Shown here: positions 1 through 6,833 of the stretch, piece after piece
How the letters are laid out: every line of letters begins with the position of its first letter
How positions within the stretch are numbered: the stretch's first letter is position 1
NCBI GenBank assembly: GCA_035574455.1
Contig: DATLYT010000206.1
Coordinates: 1 to 8,097 of the forward strand
Reading direction: 5' to 3'
DNA length: 8,097 nt
Source of the DNA: DATLYT01 sp035574455
Lineage (GTDB): Bacteria > Bacteroidota > Ignavibacteria > UBA10030
Translations under genes and position numbers: made by a program
Notes under the pieces: model-generated
What the model saw: the letters and a program-made list of their open reading frames with translations, nothing else
Told to the model about the DNA's origin: nothing
Database searches by the model: none

Positions 1-45
1 ACCCTCGGCACTGGCTTCGTCACAGACACGAACAAAACGGCGCAT
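1..45 (-). CDS. Start of a further operon gene, cut by the window edge
   Basis: An ATG lies two bases after the TGA stop of the GWxTD gene and opens a frame that stays open to the window edge, reading MRRFVRVCDEASAEG. The tight spacing and shared strand suggest a co-transcribed, translationally coupled gene. No clear Shine-Dalgarno sequence precedes the ATG; an in-frame GTG at 66-64 is an alternative start that would overlap the upstream gene. Fifteen residues are too few to recognise a family, so no function is offered. Confidence 0.5.
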   Translation of the reverse strand, partial: MRRFVRVCDEASAEG

Positions 46-47
46 GG

Positions 48-1358
48 TCAGCGAACGCGATCCCACAATTCGGTCAGTGGAGAGCGCAACTTGTAATCGC
101 CAAAGCCGGATTCATCGACAAACACATAGCGTCGATTGATCTGATTGTAGTACCAGATTTCGTACGGCTTGCTATTGCTCTGGAACGGGTATCGCTCGAC
201 ATTATCGGGGTTCCCCAAATAAATATACACCATCCCGCGGTCGGTACGCCATCCCTCCATGTAGTGGGTAAAGTTTTTGTTGGCATAGTCGACACGGTTG
301 TAATACTCCTCCATCAGCTCGTTCTCGGGTGTGCGGGGGTCGGGGTCGCGTTTTTTCCAGAAGGCAAGGAATCGATCGCGTTTTTCTGCCGGGTCTTTGG
401 CTTCGCGAATAAACTCCATTTCAGATTCCCGCGCAACATATCTCATCTGGTCGATGGCTTTATCCAAGTCCTGCACCGTCGGCGGGAGGTCGGACCAGCG
501 CACCGTGAACGTGCGCGACGTCGACGCCGACAAGGCCAGCGGCCCGCTGTGCACTCTGACCGGTATGACATCGATGTTCAAAAAATACGTGCCTGCGGGA
601 AGATTCGGATGGTCGACTTTCAAGAACGCTTGCGTCACTTTCTCGGAAGCAGGTTCGGTCTGGGAATTGTGTAAAACCTCGCGACGCTGTGTGTCCAGAA
701 TCTTCCAATTCAACCGCAGCGAATCGACCTCAATCCGAGTATAGACTTCTACAAAGAGGAAAAACCCATCAGTCTGGTGACCAATATTACCGGTGATGTT
801 CGGGACCATACTCCGCTTTTCTCCCGATGTCGAAAGACGGCTCACGAGCATAATGTCGCTCATGCTGAGTGAATCCTTCGAGAAATCCGTCACAAGCAGA
901 TTGCGTCGACGGCGAGCACTCTTGCGGGAATCCTGGTCCTGAATCTGAATGTTGGCTTGGTAGCTTCCCGGCTCGATCTCCAGTGCACGGTAGGTCAGGC
1001 TGTAGAATTTCCCCGAGGTGGTCTGTGCGAAGTCCTGGACTCGCACCACTTCCGTCCAGGTACGCTCCTGGGCAAGTTGTCCCTGTGTTGTGTACAGACC
1101 GAACGTGATATCGTACCGGGCAACAAACTGCTCGCCCTCCTTGATAAATCGGAGCTCTTGATACGGAACCTGGACGTAAACATCGACCCGCGCTTTGCCC
1201 GGCTGTTCCGACGCGTAACTTACCGCCTCAAAGAAAAACATCGGCTCGCTGGCGTACTCCGACGGAATCTGCGCAACAGCAAAACTGACCACGAAACAAC
1301 AAAAAACCAGCAGGAGAATCAGCCGTCCCTGGGTCATTCCAATGTGTCCCCTCTTCAT
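48..1358 (-). CDS. Secreted GWxTD-domain protein
   Basis: This 436-residue protein belongs to the family named for its GWxTD motif, which is seen here as GWRTD at about residues 369-373, followed by a glycine/tyrosine-rich segment (MVYIYLGNPD, then YEIWYY). The family occurs in envelope-rich Gram-negative phyla and its function is unknown. The N-terminus is a good signal peptide: lysine and arginine, a hydrophobic run rich in L, V, F and C, then AVA before Q30, so it is probably exported to the periplasm or outer membrane. Residues about 30-290 look like beta-rich domains; a charged helical segment (about 295-365) precedes the motif. I chose the ATG at 1358 because GAGG sits five bases upstream. 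An ATG at 1376, two bases after the rimO stop, would add six residues with two glutamates to the signal peptide, and an ATG at 1337 is also possible. Family assignment is firm; role is unknown. Confidence 0.88.
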   Translation of the reverse strand: MKRGHIGMTQGRLILLLVFCCFVVSFAVAQIPSEYASEPMFFFEAVSYASEQPGKARVDVYVQVPYQELRFIKEGEQFVARYDITFGLYTTQGQLAQERTWTEVVRVQDFAQTTSGKFYSLTYRALEIEPGSYQANIQIQDQDSRKSARRRRNLLVTDFSKDSLSMSDIMLVSRLSTSGEKRSMVPNITGNIGHQTDGFFLFVEVYTRIEVDSLRLNWKILDTQRREVLHNSQTEPASEKVTQAFLKVDHPNLPAGTYFLNIDVIPVRVHSGPLALSASTSRTFTVRWSDLPPTVQDLDKAIDQMRYVARESEMEFIREAKDPAEKRDRFLAFWKKRDPDPRTPENELMEEYYNRVDYANKNFTHYMEGWRTDRGMVYIYLGNPDNVERYPFQSNSKPYEIWYYNQINRRYVFVDESGFGDYKLRSPLTELWDRVR

Positions 1359-1363
1359 TACAG

Positions 1364-1367
1364 CCTC
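1364..1367 (-). promoter_or_regulatory. Ribosome binding site deciding the GWxTD start
   Basis: GAGG on the minus strand lies five bases before the ATG at 1358. The in-frame ATG at 1376 has no comparable purine motif, only the rimO stop two bases away. This supports the shorter protein. A second purine run (GAGGGG) about ten bases before the ATG at 1337 keeps that start possible. Confidence 0.5.
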
Positions 1368-1378
1368 ACTTTCCATCG

Positions 1379-2674
1379 TTATTCAGTACGGGCAAACAGG
1401 TCGTATTCAACTGCATCAACAATCTTCACGTCATAAAAGTTGCCAACCATCAAGTCCTGCCCATCCTGCACGTAGACTTCCTGATCAATCTCGGGTGCAT
1501 CCCACTGGGTTCTGCCGACTGCCGCGCCATCTTCGTGACGGTCAATCAAGACCTTCACCGTAGAACCGAGCAGCGCTACGTTCCGCTCCGTCGAAATGCT
1601 TTTCTGGATTTCCATGATGGTGGACTTTCGTTCCTCTTTCACCTCTTGCGGAATCGGATCGCCCAACGGCTCAGCGGTTGTCCCCTCTTCTTGGGAATAC
1701 GTGAAAACGCCGAGACGATGGAATCGCATCTCCCGAACAAAGTCGCACAGTACCGCAAAATCTTCTTCCGTTTCATTAGGATAGCCGACAATCAACGTAG
1801 TGCGGAGAGCAATATCGGGGATTTCGTTTTTGATGGCTGAGAGAAGATCACGCGTCGCACGGTTGGTGATTCCGCGGCGCATCGATTTCAGCACAGAGTC
1901 CGATGCGTGCTGGACGGGAATATCGAGATAGCGACAGAGTTTTGGGTTGTTTCGAAAGACTTCGAGAATGTCGAGAGGAAACTTTGAGGGATAGGCGTAC
2001 ATCAGGCGAATCCATTCGATGCCCTCGATGGTGCAGAGCTCTTCGAGGAGCTGCTTCAGCCGGCGCTCGCCGTACAGGTCAAGACCATAGTAAGTAGAAT
2101 CCTGGGCAATCAGAATCAGCTCTTTCACACCGCGCCGGGCAAGCGATTGCGCCTCCGCCACCACAAGCTCGTGCGTCTTACTGAGATGCTTCCCACGCAT
2201 CAACGGAATGGCGCAGAAGGAACAGGGATGGTCACAACCCTCGGAAATCTTGAGGTAGGCATAATGGGACGGCGTCGTCAGTCGTCGCTCGCCCAAAAGT
2301 TCGTATTTGAATCGCGTATCGAGCGAGCGGAGTACTTCATGGACCTGATTCGTCCCGTAGAATGCATCCACCTCGGGCAACTCGACCGCAAGATCCTTCC
2401 GATACCGCTCGGCAAGGCACCCCATGACGACGACCTTCTTGATCTGGCCGGCCGCTTTCCGGTTGACCGCCTCCACGATGGTATCCAGCGATTCCTGTTT
2501 CGCCGCGTCGATGAAGCCACACGTGTTAATCACCACGGTATCCGCTTCATCCACGGTATCAACCACGGTGGCCTTGTTGACCTTGAGCTGTCCGAGCAAC
2601 GTCTCGCTATCGACAACGTTCTTCCAGCAGCCAAGGGTGATGACGTTAATCTTCGGTTGGATGGGGTCTTTCAT
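1379..2674 (-). CDS. rimO: Ribosomal protein S12 methylthiotransferase RimO
   Basis: RimO is a cytoplasmic radical-SAM enzyme that adds a methylthio group to the conserved aspartate of ribosomal protein S12. The 431-residue protein has the full methylthiotransferase layout. The N-terminal UPF0004 domain carries three cluster cysteines (C16 in LGCWKN, C52 in NTCGF, C86 in MGCLAERY). The radical-SAM domain has C147-x3-C151-x2-C154. The C-terminal TRAM domain starts near residue 365. RimO rather than MiaB is indicated by IPLMRGKHLS right after the cluster cysteines and by GRTQWDAPEID near residue 387; the glycine usual after that DAPEID is glutamine here. Length is normal for the family. The ATG at 2674 is preferred; a TTG at 2680 would add two residues. 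No Shine-Dalgarno sequence is evident before either, and the gene starts 17 bases after the cdsA stop, so coupling is likely. Family assignment is very sure. Confidence 0.95.
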   Translation of the reverse strand: MKDPIQPKINVITLGCWKNVVDSETLLGQLKVNKATVVDTVDEADTVVINTCGFIDAAKQESLDTIVEAVNRKAAGQIKKVVVMGCLAERYRKDLAVELPEVDAFYGTNQVHEVLRSLDTRFKYELLGERRLTTPSHYAYLKISEGCDHPCSFCAIPLMRGKHLSKTHELVVAEAQSLARRGVKELILIAQDSTYYGLDLYGERRLKQLLEELCTIEGIEWIRLMYAYPSKFPLDILEVFRNNPKLCRYLDIPVQHASDSVLKSMRRGITNRATRDLLSAIKNEIPDIALRTTLIVGYPNETEEDFAVLCDFVREMRFHRLGVFTYSQEEGTTAEPLGDPIPQEVKEERKSTIMEIQKSISTERNVALLGSTVKVLIDRHEDGAAVGRTQWDAPEIDQEVYVQDGQDLMVGNFYDVKIVDAVEYDLFARTE

Positions 2675-2691
2675 CGGCAATCATTGGGATT

Positions 2692-3654
2692 TTACGACAG
2701 CACCACAAAATCAATATAAAGATACAGAATTGGTGCTACAAACACCAGACTGTCGAAGCGGTCATACACACCGCCGTGACCCGGAATGATCGCCGACGAG
2801 TCCTTCACCTCTACATCGCGCTTAAAGCGTGACTCGATAAGGTCGCCCACCTGACCGAACACGCCGATAATCGAACCGATGACGAGCGCATCGGAATAGC
2901 TGAGATACTCGAGGAACAACATCTGCACCACGAGCATCGTGATGTTCGCGAACACAAAGCCGAAGACGGCTCCCTCCCACGTCTTCTTTGGACTTACCCG
3001 CTCGAAGAGTTTGTGCTTTCCCAGGCTGAGCCCCCCGAAGTATGCCGCGGTATCGCAAATCCAGACCGTTGCGAGGATCGCCGCAATCGTGAAGCCGCCC
3101 CACCGGTTGATCTGTTCGAGACTCTGTTCTTGCGCGAGCGCGCTCGGAAAAAATTTGTAGACCGGGAAGCCATACGGGAACAATTCTCGGATGGCAATCA
3201 GCGTTCCAAAAAATAGAGAGATCGTCACAACGCCCAGGACTGTTGTACCGATGTTGAGCAACGGCGAACCCTTGTGGCGAAACAACTCGACGAGAAGGAC
3301 AAGCACAACAAAGACAAGTTCCAGCACGAGCAACAATTGGAGCTGCGAAAACATCGAAAGCCGAATGCCCATGCCTTCAAAGAACCGATACAGGTCGATT
3401 TGTGCGCGCTCATACACAAAAGCGAAATTCACGAGGAGGCCAAAGATAAGGCCGATCAGCTTAAGCGGGGCGACACCCTTGCGTTCGGCGAGGAGATAAA
3501 ATTCCCACAAGGAGAACCCCGAAATAAGGGCGACCAACGCGAAAAACCAGTAGCCACCCTGAAATGCCGCCCAGAGAATCAGTGGGATGGCAACGAGAGC
3601 GACCATGACGCGTGTCGGGAGTGTGCTGTAAGGACTGGAAGAGGTTTGCGTCAT
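2692..3654 (-). CDS. cdsA: Phosphatidate cytidylyltransferase (CDP-diglyceride synthase)
   Basis: CdsA makes CDP-diacylglycerol from CTP and phosphatidic acid in the inner membrane, the branch-point precursor of bacterial phospholipids. The C-terminal family signature is complete: S275-x2-K278-R279-D280, then K284-D285, then PGHGG at 291-295 and D298-R-F-D301, which hold the metal- and substrate-binding residues. The rest is a string of hydrophobic membrane segments starting at about residue 15. At 320 residues it is somewhat longer than the common 260-290, mainly through a stretch around 145-180 that contains a polar loop (LAQEQSLEQINRW). The ATG at 3654 overlaps the upstream zinc-finger gene stop by four bases (ATGA). 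No separate Shine-Dalgarno sequence is evident, which fits translational coupling. Confidence 0.95.
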   Translation of the reverse strand: MTQTSSSPYSTLPTRVMVALVAIPLILWAAFQGGYWFFALVALISGFSLWEFYLLAERKGVAPLKLIGLIFGLLVNFAFVYERAQIDLYRFFEGMGIRLSMFSQLQLLLVLELVFVVLVLLVELFRHKGSPLLNIGTTVLGVVTISLFFGTLIAIRELFPYGFPVYKFFPSALAQEQSLEQINRWGGFTIAAILATVWICDTAAYFGGLSLGKHKLFERVSPKKTWEGAVFGFVFANITMLVVQMLFLEYLSYSDALVIGSIIGVFGQVGDLIESRFKRDVEVKDSSAIIPGHGGVYDRFDSLVFVAPILYLYIDFVVLS

Positions 3655-4106
3655 TCGGTCAATTCTGTGAGTTGAAGTTGATTCAGTAATTTGAGCGCAG
3701 CATCACGCTGTTCCTGAGGGACGAACACCTGCACACGTGCAGCATCTTCGACCCAATGGAGGCCGACGTGATCGCGAAAGGAGAAGAGCTTCGCTGCATA
3801 CCCGGCGTTAATCAGATTCTGTGCGACCATATCTCCTTCGAACGGAAATGTGCAGACATGAACGACCGACCATTGCTCGGCCCATGTCTTGTGGTCACGG
3901 TGTTCGCAGACAAACCTACCGGTAACGGTAGAGGCACAATCGCCGCAGACCGGTTTTCCGCAGACCACACAAAGTCCGACTGCACGCTGGCCTGGATGGT
4001 TCTCACAATCCAACGACGGGGTCTGATTCCCGCCCCGCACAACACCACACTGCGCGCAGAATGTCGCTTTCGGCTCTACGGGGGAATGACATTGGGGACA
4101 CTGCAT
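3651..4106 (-). CDS. Zinc-ribbon, B-box-type zinc finger and DUF2007 protein
   Basis: This 151-residue protein combines three small modules. Residues 3-20 form a zinc ribbon (C3-x2-C6, C17-x2-C20). Residues 34-72 look like a B-box-type zinc finger, with C34, H37, C46, C49, C54, C57, C67, H69 and H72 as candidate ligands. Residues about 82-145 resemble DUF2007, a putative signal-transducing domain (FEGDMVAQNLINAGY, then VFVPQEQRDAALKLL). No signal peptide or membrane segment is visible, so it should be cytoplasmic. The ATG at 4106 follows the CPBP stop by three bases, with GGAG six bases upstream, and its own stop overlaps cdsA by four bases. A regulatory or adaptor role at the membrane is plausible from the neighbours, but this is inference; no catalytic residues are seen. 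Confidence 0.82.
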   Translation of the reverse strand: MQCPQCHSPVEPKATFCAQCGVVRGGNQTPSLDCENHPGQRAVGLCVVCGKPVCGDCASTVTGRFVCEHRDHKTWAEQWSVVHVCTFPFEGDMVAQNLINAGYAAKLFSFRDHVGLHWVEDAARVQVFVPQEQRDAALKLLNQLQLTELTE

Positions 4107-4109
4107 CGC

Positions 4110-5054
4110 TTACTCCGGGGACTCGCCATGAACAGATTCTGTTGTTGCGCGTAGGTACGCCATCAGTGAAAGCACAAAGAGCATCGAGAAAAGAATAAGC
4201 TGGAGGAACACGGCAGGAGTTGTCGGCTGGACGACGTCTCCGATCGTCACCATTTTCTCTTCATCCATACCGAAGTAGATCGCGATGACTGCGAGGGCGT
4301 TATTCAAAAAATGCGCTGTCATCGCCAGAATGATGCTGTTCGACCTCATGCGCAGAAAGCCGAAGTAACAGCCCAAGCCGATCAACGGCAGCAGCGCAAA
4401 CGGGTTGAAGTGAAAGAGACCGAAGATGAGTCCGGTAATGATTGCCGCGCGGAATGGCGTAACCATCCGCTCAAACGTCCGCTGGATGACGCCGCGAAAC
4501 AGCAGCTCCTCCACAATGGCCGGCACGAACGCTACCACCAGCAACACAAAGGCAAGCTCGGGAACGCTCTCCGCTGTCACAAGACCCTTGTACATCTCCT
4601 CCATCATCTCGCGCAGGGGCTCGAGAACTTTCTTGATGACGTCCGGAAGAGGTATCCGCTCCTGAAAAAAGAGATAGATTTGAAAAATCTGCTGTAGCCA
4701 CACCAGGCCCAGCAACGCGTAGATGGATTCACGAACGGTAGGGATGCGCCAGGGGAAGACCTCCGGCGTGCGCGAAGATAATAATCGCGCAAAAAGCAGC
4801 GTCGGGCCAAAGATGAAGACGATCTGCCCGACCATTGTGAGAAACCGCGTCAGAAAAACGTTTTCGCGTGTGACCTTGGTGCCTCCCATGGCAAGCACCG
4901 TGATGGTGCCTGCTACCAATTGGTACAGTACAAAGACGATGAACAGGCAGCCGAGAGCAAAGAGTACAGGATGAATGTTATTGCGTTCGACGAAGGACAG
5001 AGGCTGGACAGGCTGCTGCTCCGTGGGAGAGGACTGTTGGAGGTCTTCCGGCAT
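4110..5054 (-). CDS. CPBP-family intramembrane metalloprotease homologue
   Basis: The protein (314 residues) belongs to the CPBP/Abi family related to the CAAX prenyl protease Rce1. The three membrane-embedded motifs are present: E182-E183-x3-R187 (EELLFRG), F211-x3-H215 (FGLFHFNP), and H248-x3-N252 (HFLNN). Together these are the expected metal-binding and catalytic residues, so the enzyme may be active. A polar N-terminus of about 28 residues rich in glutamine and proline is followed by roughly seven or eight hydrophobic segments, with a charged amphipathic stretch at about 133-160 (PLREMMEEMYKG). It therefore sits in the inner membrane. The substrate is unknown; bacterial members are linked to bacteriocin immunity, protein processing or no known role. 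The start at 5054 has AAGGA five bases upstream, and the SD overlaps the stop codon of the preceding gene eight bases away. Confidence 0.9.
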   Translation of the reverse strand: MPEDLQQSSPTEQQPVQPLSFVERNNIHPVLFALGCLFIVFVLYQLVAGTITVLAMGGTKVTRENVFLTRFLTMVGQIVFIFGPTLLFARLLSSRTPEVFPWRIPTVRESIYALLGLVWLQQIFQIYLFFQERIPLPDVIKKVLEPLREMMEEMYKGLVTAESVPELAFVLLVVAFVPAIVEELLFRGVIQRTFERMVTPFRAAIITGLIFGLFHFNPFALLPLIGLGCYFGFLRMRSNSIILAMTAHFLNNALAVIAIYFGMDEEKMVTIGDVVQPTTPAVFLQLILFSMLFVLSLMAYLRATTESVHGESPE

Positions 5055-5059
5055 GAAAT

Positions 5060-5064
5060 TCCTT
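5060..5064 (-). promoter_or_regulatory. Ribosome binding site of the CPBP gene
   Basis: AAGGA on the minus strand ends five bases before the ATG at 5054. Its first two bases are the last two bases of the TAA stop of the deoxyhypusine-synthase-like gene, so terminating ribosomes would sit on the next gene's binding site, consistent with coupled translation. Confidence 0.55.
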
Positions 5065-6016
5065 ATGTCAGCTTCGCTTTAATCATCGCGGCAAGCAGCG
5101 GGACCATAATTTCGTGGTGGCCAACAAAGCTATATCCGCGACCGTGCTTTTGTGTGGGTCGTTCCACAACGTTCACCTGCGGGCGGTAATGACGGATCAT
5201 ATCAAAATTCGCCGTTGTAAAACCCTGGGTTTTGTAGCCAAGATTGCGGGCAACCGTCAGAGCTTTCAAAAACACTTCCGGCAAAATGACCGCCGAGCCA
5301 ATGTTCAACACAACTCCTGCGCCCTGCAAATCTTTAACGCTGTTAGCCAGGATTTTGAAATCCCGAAACGTCATCTCCCCCGTCGCCGCACCGTCCATCG
5401 TCGGCTGTTGGTGAACGATATCCGTTCCAATCGCGGCATGGACGGTCACCGGAATGCCTAACCTATAGCACGTCGCAAGAACGCTAACGCCCGCATGTTT
5501 AGCTTTCAGCGCAATCAGTTTCTTGGCAAGCGTTTCTCCATAGCCGTCAGAAGACTCCGTCATCGCTTTTACCAGCGCCTTGTTGATAAATTCCCCCGTT
5601 TCCCTGGCCATCCCGAACTTGCCATCCAAAATATTGACCGCCACATCTTCCGATGTTTGCCCCCACATTGCCGTTTCCACGTCGTGAATCGCGGCAGCGC
5701 TGTTCATCGCAACATGCGTAATCATACCGCGCTTCAACAAATCAACAAGGACTGCCGACAGTCCGACTTTGATAACGTGTGCCCCGATCATCACGATCAC
5801 CGGTTTTTTCCGTCTCCGCGACCGAACAATATCATCGACAAGCCGACGGAGATCATCAGCAACGAGGATCCGAGGCAGGGAATCGATAAAGTCGATGACA
5901 CTCGACCTGCGCGGGTCGACAGGTCGGGCAAAATCCTTCGGCGTGACTTTGCTTTTGCGGGTCTTTATCGAGATGGTCCTGATGCCCGCTAAATCGAGCT
6001 GCTGATATTTTGACAT
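5063..6016 (-). CDS. Deoxyhypusine-synthase-like protein
   Basis: This 317-residue soluble protein resembles the deoxyhypusine synthase family, Rossmann-type NAD-dependent enzymes that transfer the aminobutyl group of spermidine to eIF5A in eukaryotes and archaea. The similarity rests on the order of features: a hydrophobic strand with a glycine turn and the pattern IGAHVIKVGLSAVLVDLLKRG (73-98 region); the segment MNSAAAIHDVETA (104-116) matching the TTAGGVEED region; IPVTVHAAIGTDI (188-200); VVLNIGSAVI (235-244); and the C-terminal EIMVPLLAAMI (302-312). The catalytic lysine of classical enzymes lies in a WGK motif before this C-terminal segment. That motif is absent; K290 is the nearest lysine but does not align cleanly. 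Bacteria lack eIF5A. Other bacterial relatives make homospermidine or are uncharacterised, so the substrate here is unknown. Start 6016 lies 10 bases after the DUF3108 stop, with a weak AAAAGA upstream. Confidence 0.72.
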   Translation of the reverse strand: MSKYQQLDLAGIRTISIKTRKSKVTPKDFARPVDPRRSSVIDFIDSLPRILVADDLRRLVDDIVRSRRRKKPVIVMIGAHVIKVGLSAVLVDLLKRGMITHVAMNSAAAIHDVETAMWGQTSEDVAVNILDGKFGMARETGEFINKALVKAMTESSDGYGETLAKKLIALKAKHAGVSVLATCYRLGIPVTVHAAIGTDIVHQQPTMDGAATGEMTFRDFKILANSVKDLQGAGVVLNIGSAVILPEVFLKALTVARNLGYKTQGFTTANFDMIRHYRPQVNVVERPTQKHGRGYSFVGHHEIMVPLLAAMIKAKLT

Positions 6017-6026
6017 AGGTCTTTTG

Positions 6027-6833
6027 TTACTTCACTCTTGCCCGTATTGGCCCGACAATCCCCGAGTACTCTCGCAGCTCTGCTTCAATCGAACCGACAA
6101 CAATCTGCGTGCTCACCTTGACGGGAATTTTTCTCTCATCATCGGTCAACCAGATCAACACTCTCCCCTCGCTCTTGAACAATCCTCCCTCGCGAATCAT
6201 GGGCTCCACAATGATGCAATTGAATGTCCCTACTTTCACCTTGATCTGTTGCCGGCCGAGAAATTTCACGTTCAGAATATAGGTCGAATCTTTGTAGAAA
6301 TTCTGCATCGCGAATTTCTGTCCCACAGCGAATCCCGAAAAGTCGACGGTTCTCGTATAGTAGAACGCCGAGACGACATCCTGAACGTACGGCGGGATAG
6401 GGAAGATGCCCTCGGTCGTGCGGGCAACATGGTTAATTTGGTCAAATTCTGCCTGGAAATCACGCGCATATTTCCCTTCGCGAATCCTCTGAGAAAACCG
6501 CCACGGGAATAAGCCCTGCATATCCACCACGGTTTCATAGCGATCCTCAACCCGATAAATCCACGAAAACGAAGGAGTCGAGTTAACGCTGAACAGGATC
6601 CGGTAGGAGGGACGGCCGTTGACCGTATCGATACGCGCGATCTCGAACACCGCCTCCCCTGCTGTGATAAAGCTATAGCTCACATCGAACACGAGCCGCT
6701 CGCCGACAGAAAACGCTTCGTTCGGAACCACGCGTAGCATGACGACCGACTTCACCGACGACGAGTCTTGAGCGAATCCCCACGTTATGGGGAGGATTGC
6801 CCAGACAAAGAATATGGCCCCGAGACGAGTCAC
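6027..6833 (-). CDS. DUF3108 secreted protein
   Basis: The protein (268 residues) matches DUF3108, a family of exported beta-rich proteins found in Gram-negative bacteria, of unknown function. Family hallmarks are visible: VGERLVFDVSY (43-53) with AGEAVFEI (58-65), PPYVQDVVSAFYYTR (147-161), and WLTDDERKIPVKV followed by GSIEAELREY (228-256). The first 21 residues form a signal peptide with a hydrophobic core (IFFVWAILPI) and a likely cut after GFA, before Q22, so it should reach the periplasm. It starts with GTG at 6833, overlapping the glycosyltransferase stop by four bases (GTGA), with GAGG seven bases upstream. DUF3108 proteins often sit near lipopolysaccharide or envelope genes, which fits the GT9 neighbour; an envelope role is inferred. 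Confidence 0.88.
   Translation of the reverse strand: MTRLGAIFFVWAILPITWGFAQDSSSVKSVVMLRVVPNEAFSVGERLVFDVSYSFITAGEAVFEIARIDTVNGRPSYRILFSVNSTPSFSWIYRVEDRYETVVDMQGLFPWRFSQRIREGKYARDFQAEFDQINHVARTTEGIFPIPPYVQDVVSAFYYTRTVDFSGFAVGQKFAMQNFYKDSTYILNVKFLGRQQIKVKVGTFNCIIVEPMIREGGLFKSEGRVLIWLTDDERKIPVKVSTQIVVGSIEAELREYSGIVGPIRARVK

Noticed and set aside
2147..2719. Long plus-strand open frame (190 residues) opposite rimO
   Set aside because: It is the complement of a clearly conserved coding gene, has no recognisable domain, and shows antisense-type composition.
5495..5992. Plus-strand open frame (165 residues) opposite the deoxyhypusine-synthase-like gene
   Set aside because: It is histidine- and arginine-rich with no domain pattern. 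The minus-strand frame has clear family motifs, so this is a shadow.
5063..6016. Naming this gene as a true deoxyhypusine synthase
   Set aside because: The WGK active-site motif is not visible and Bacteria lack the eIF5A substrate, so only the family resemblance is claimed.
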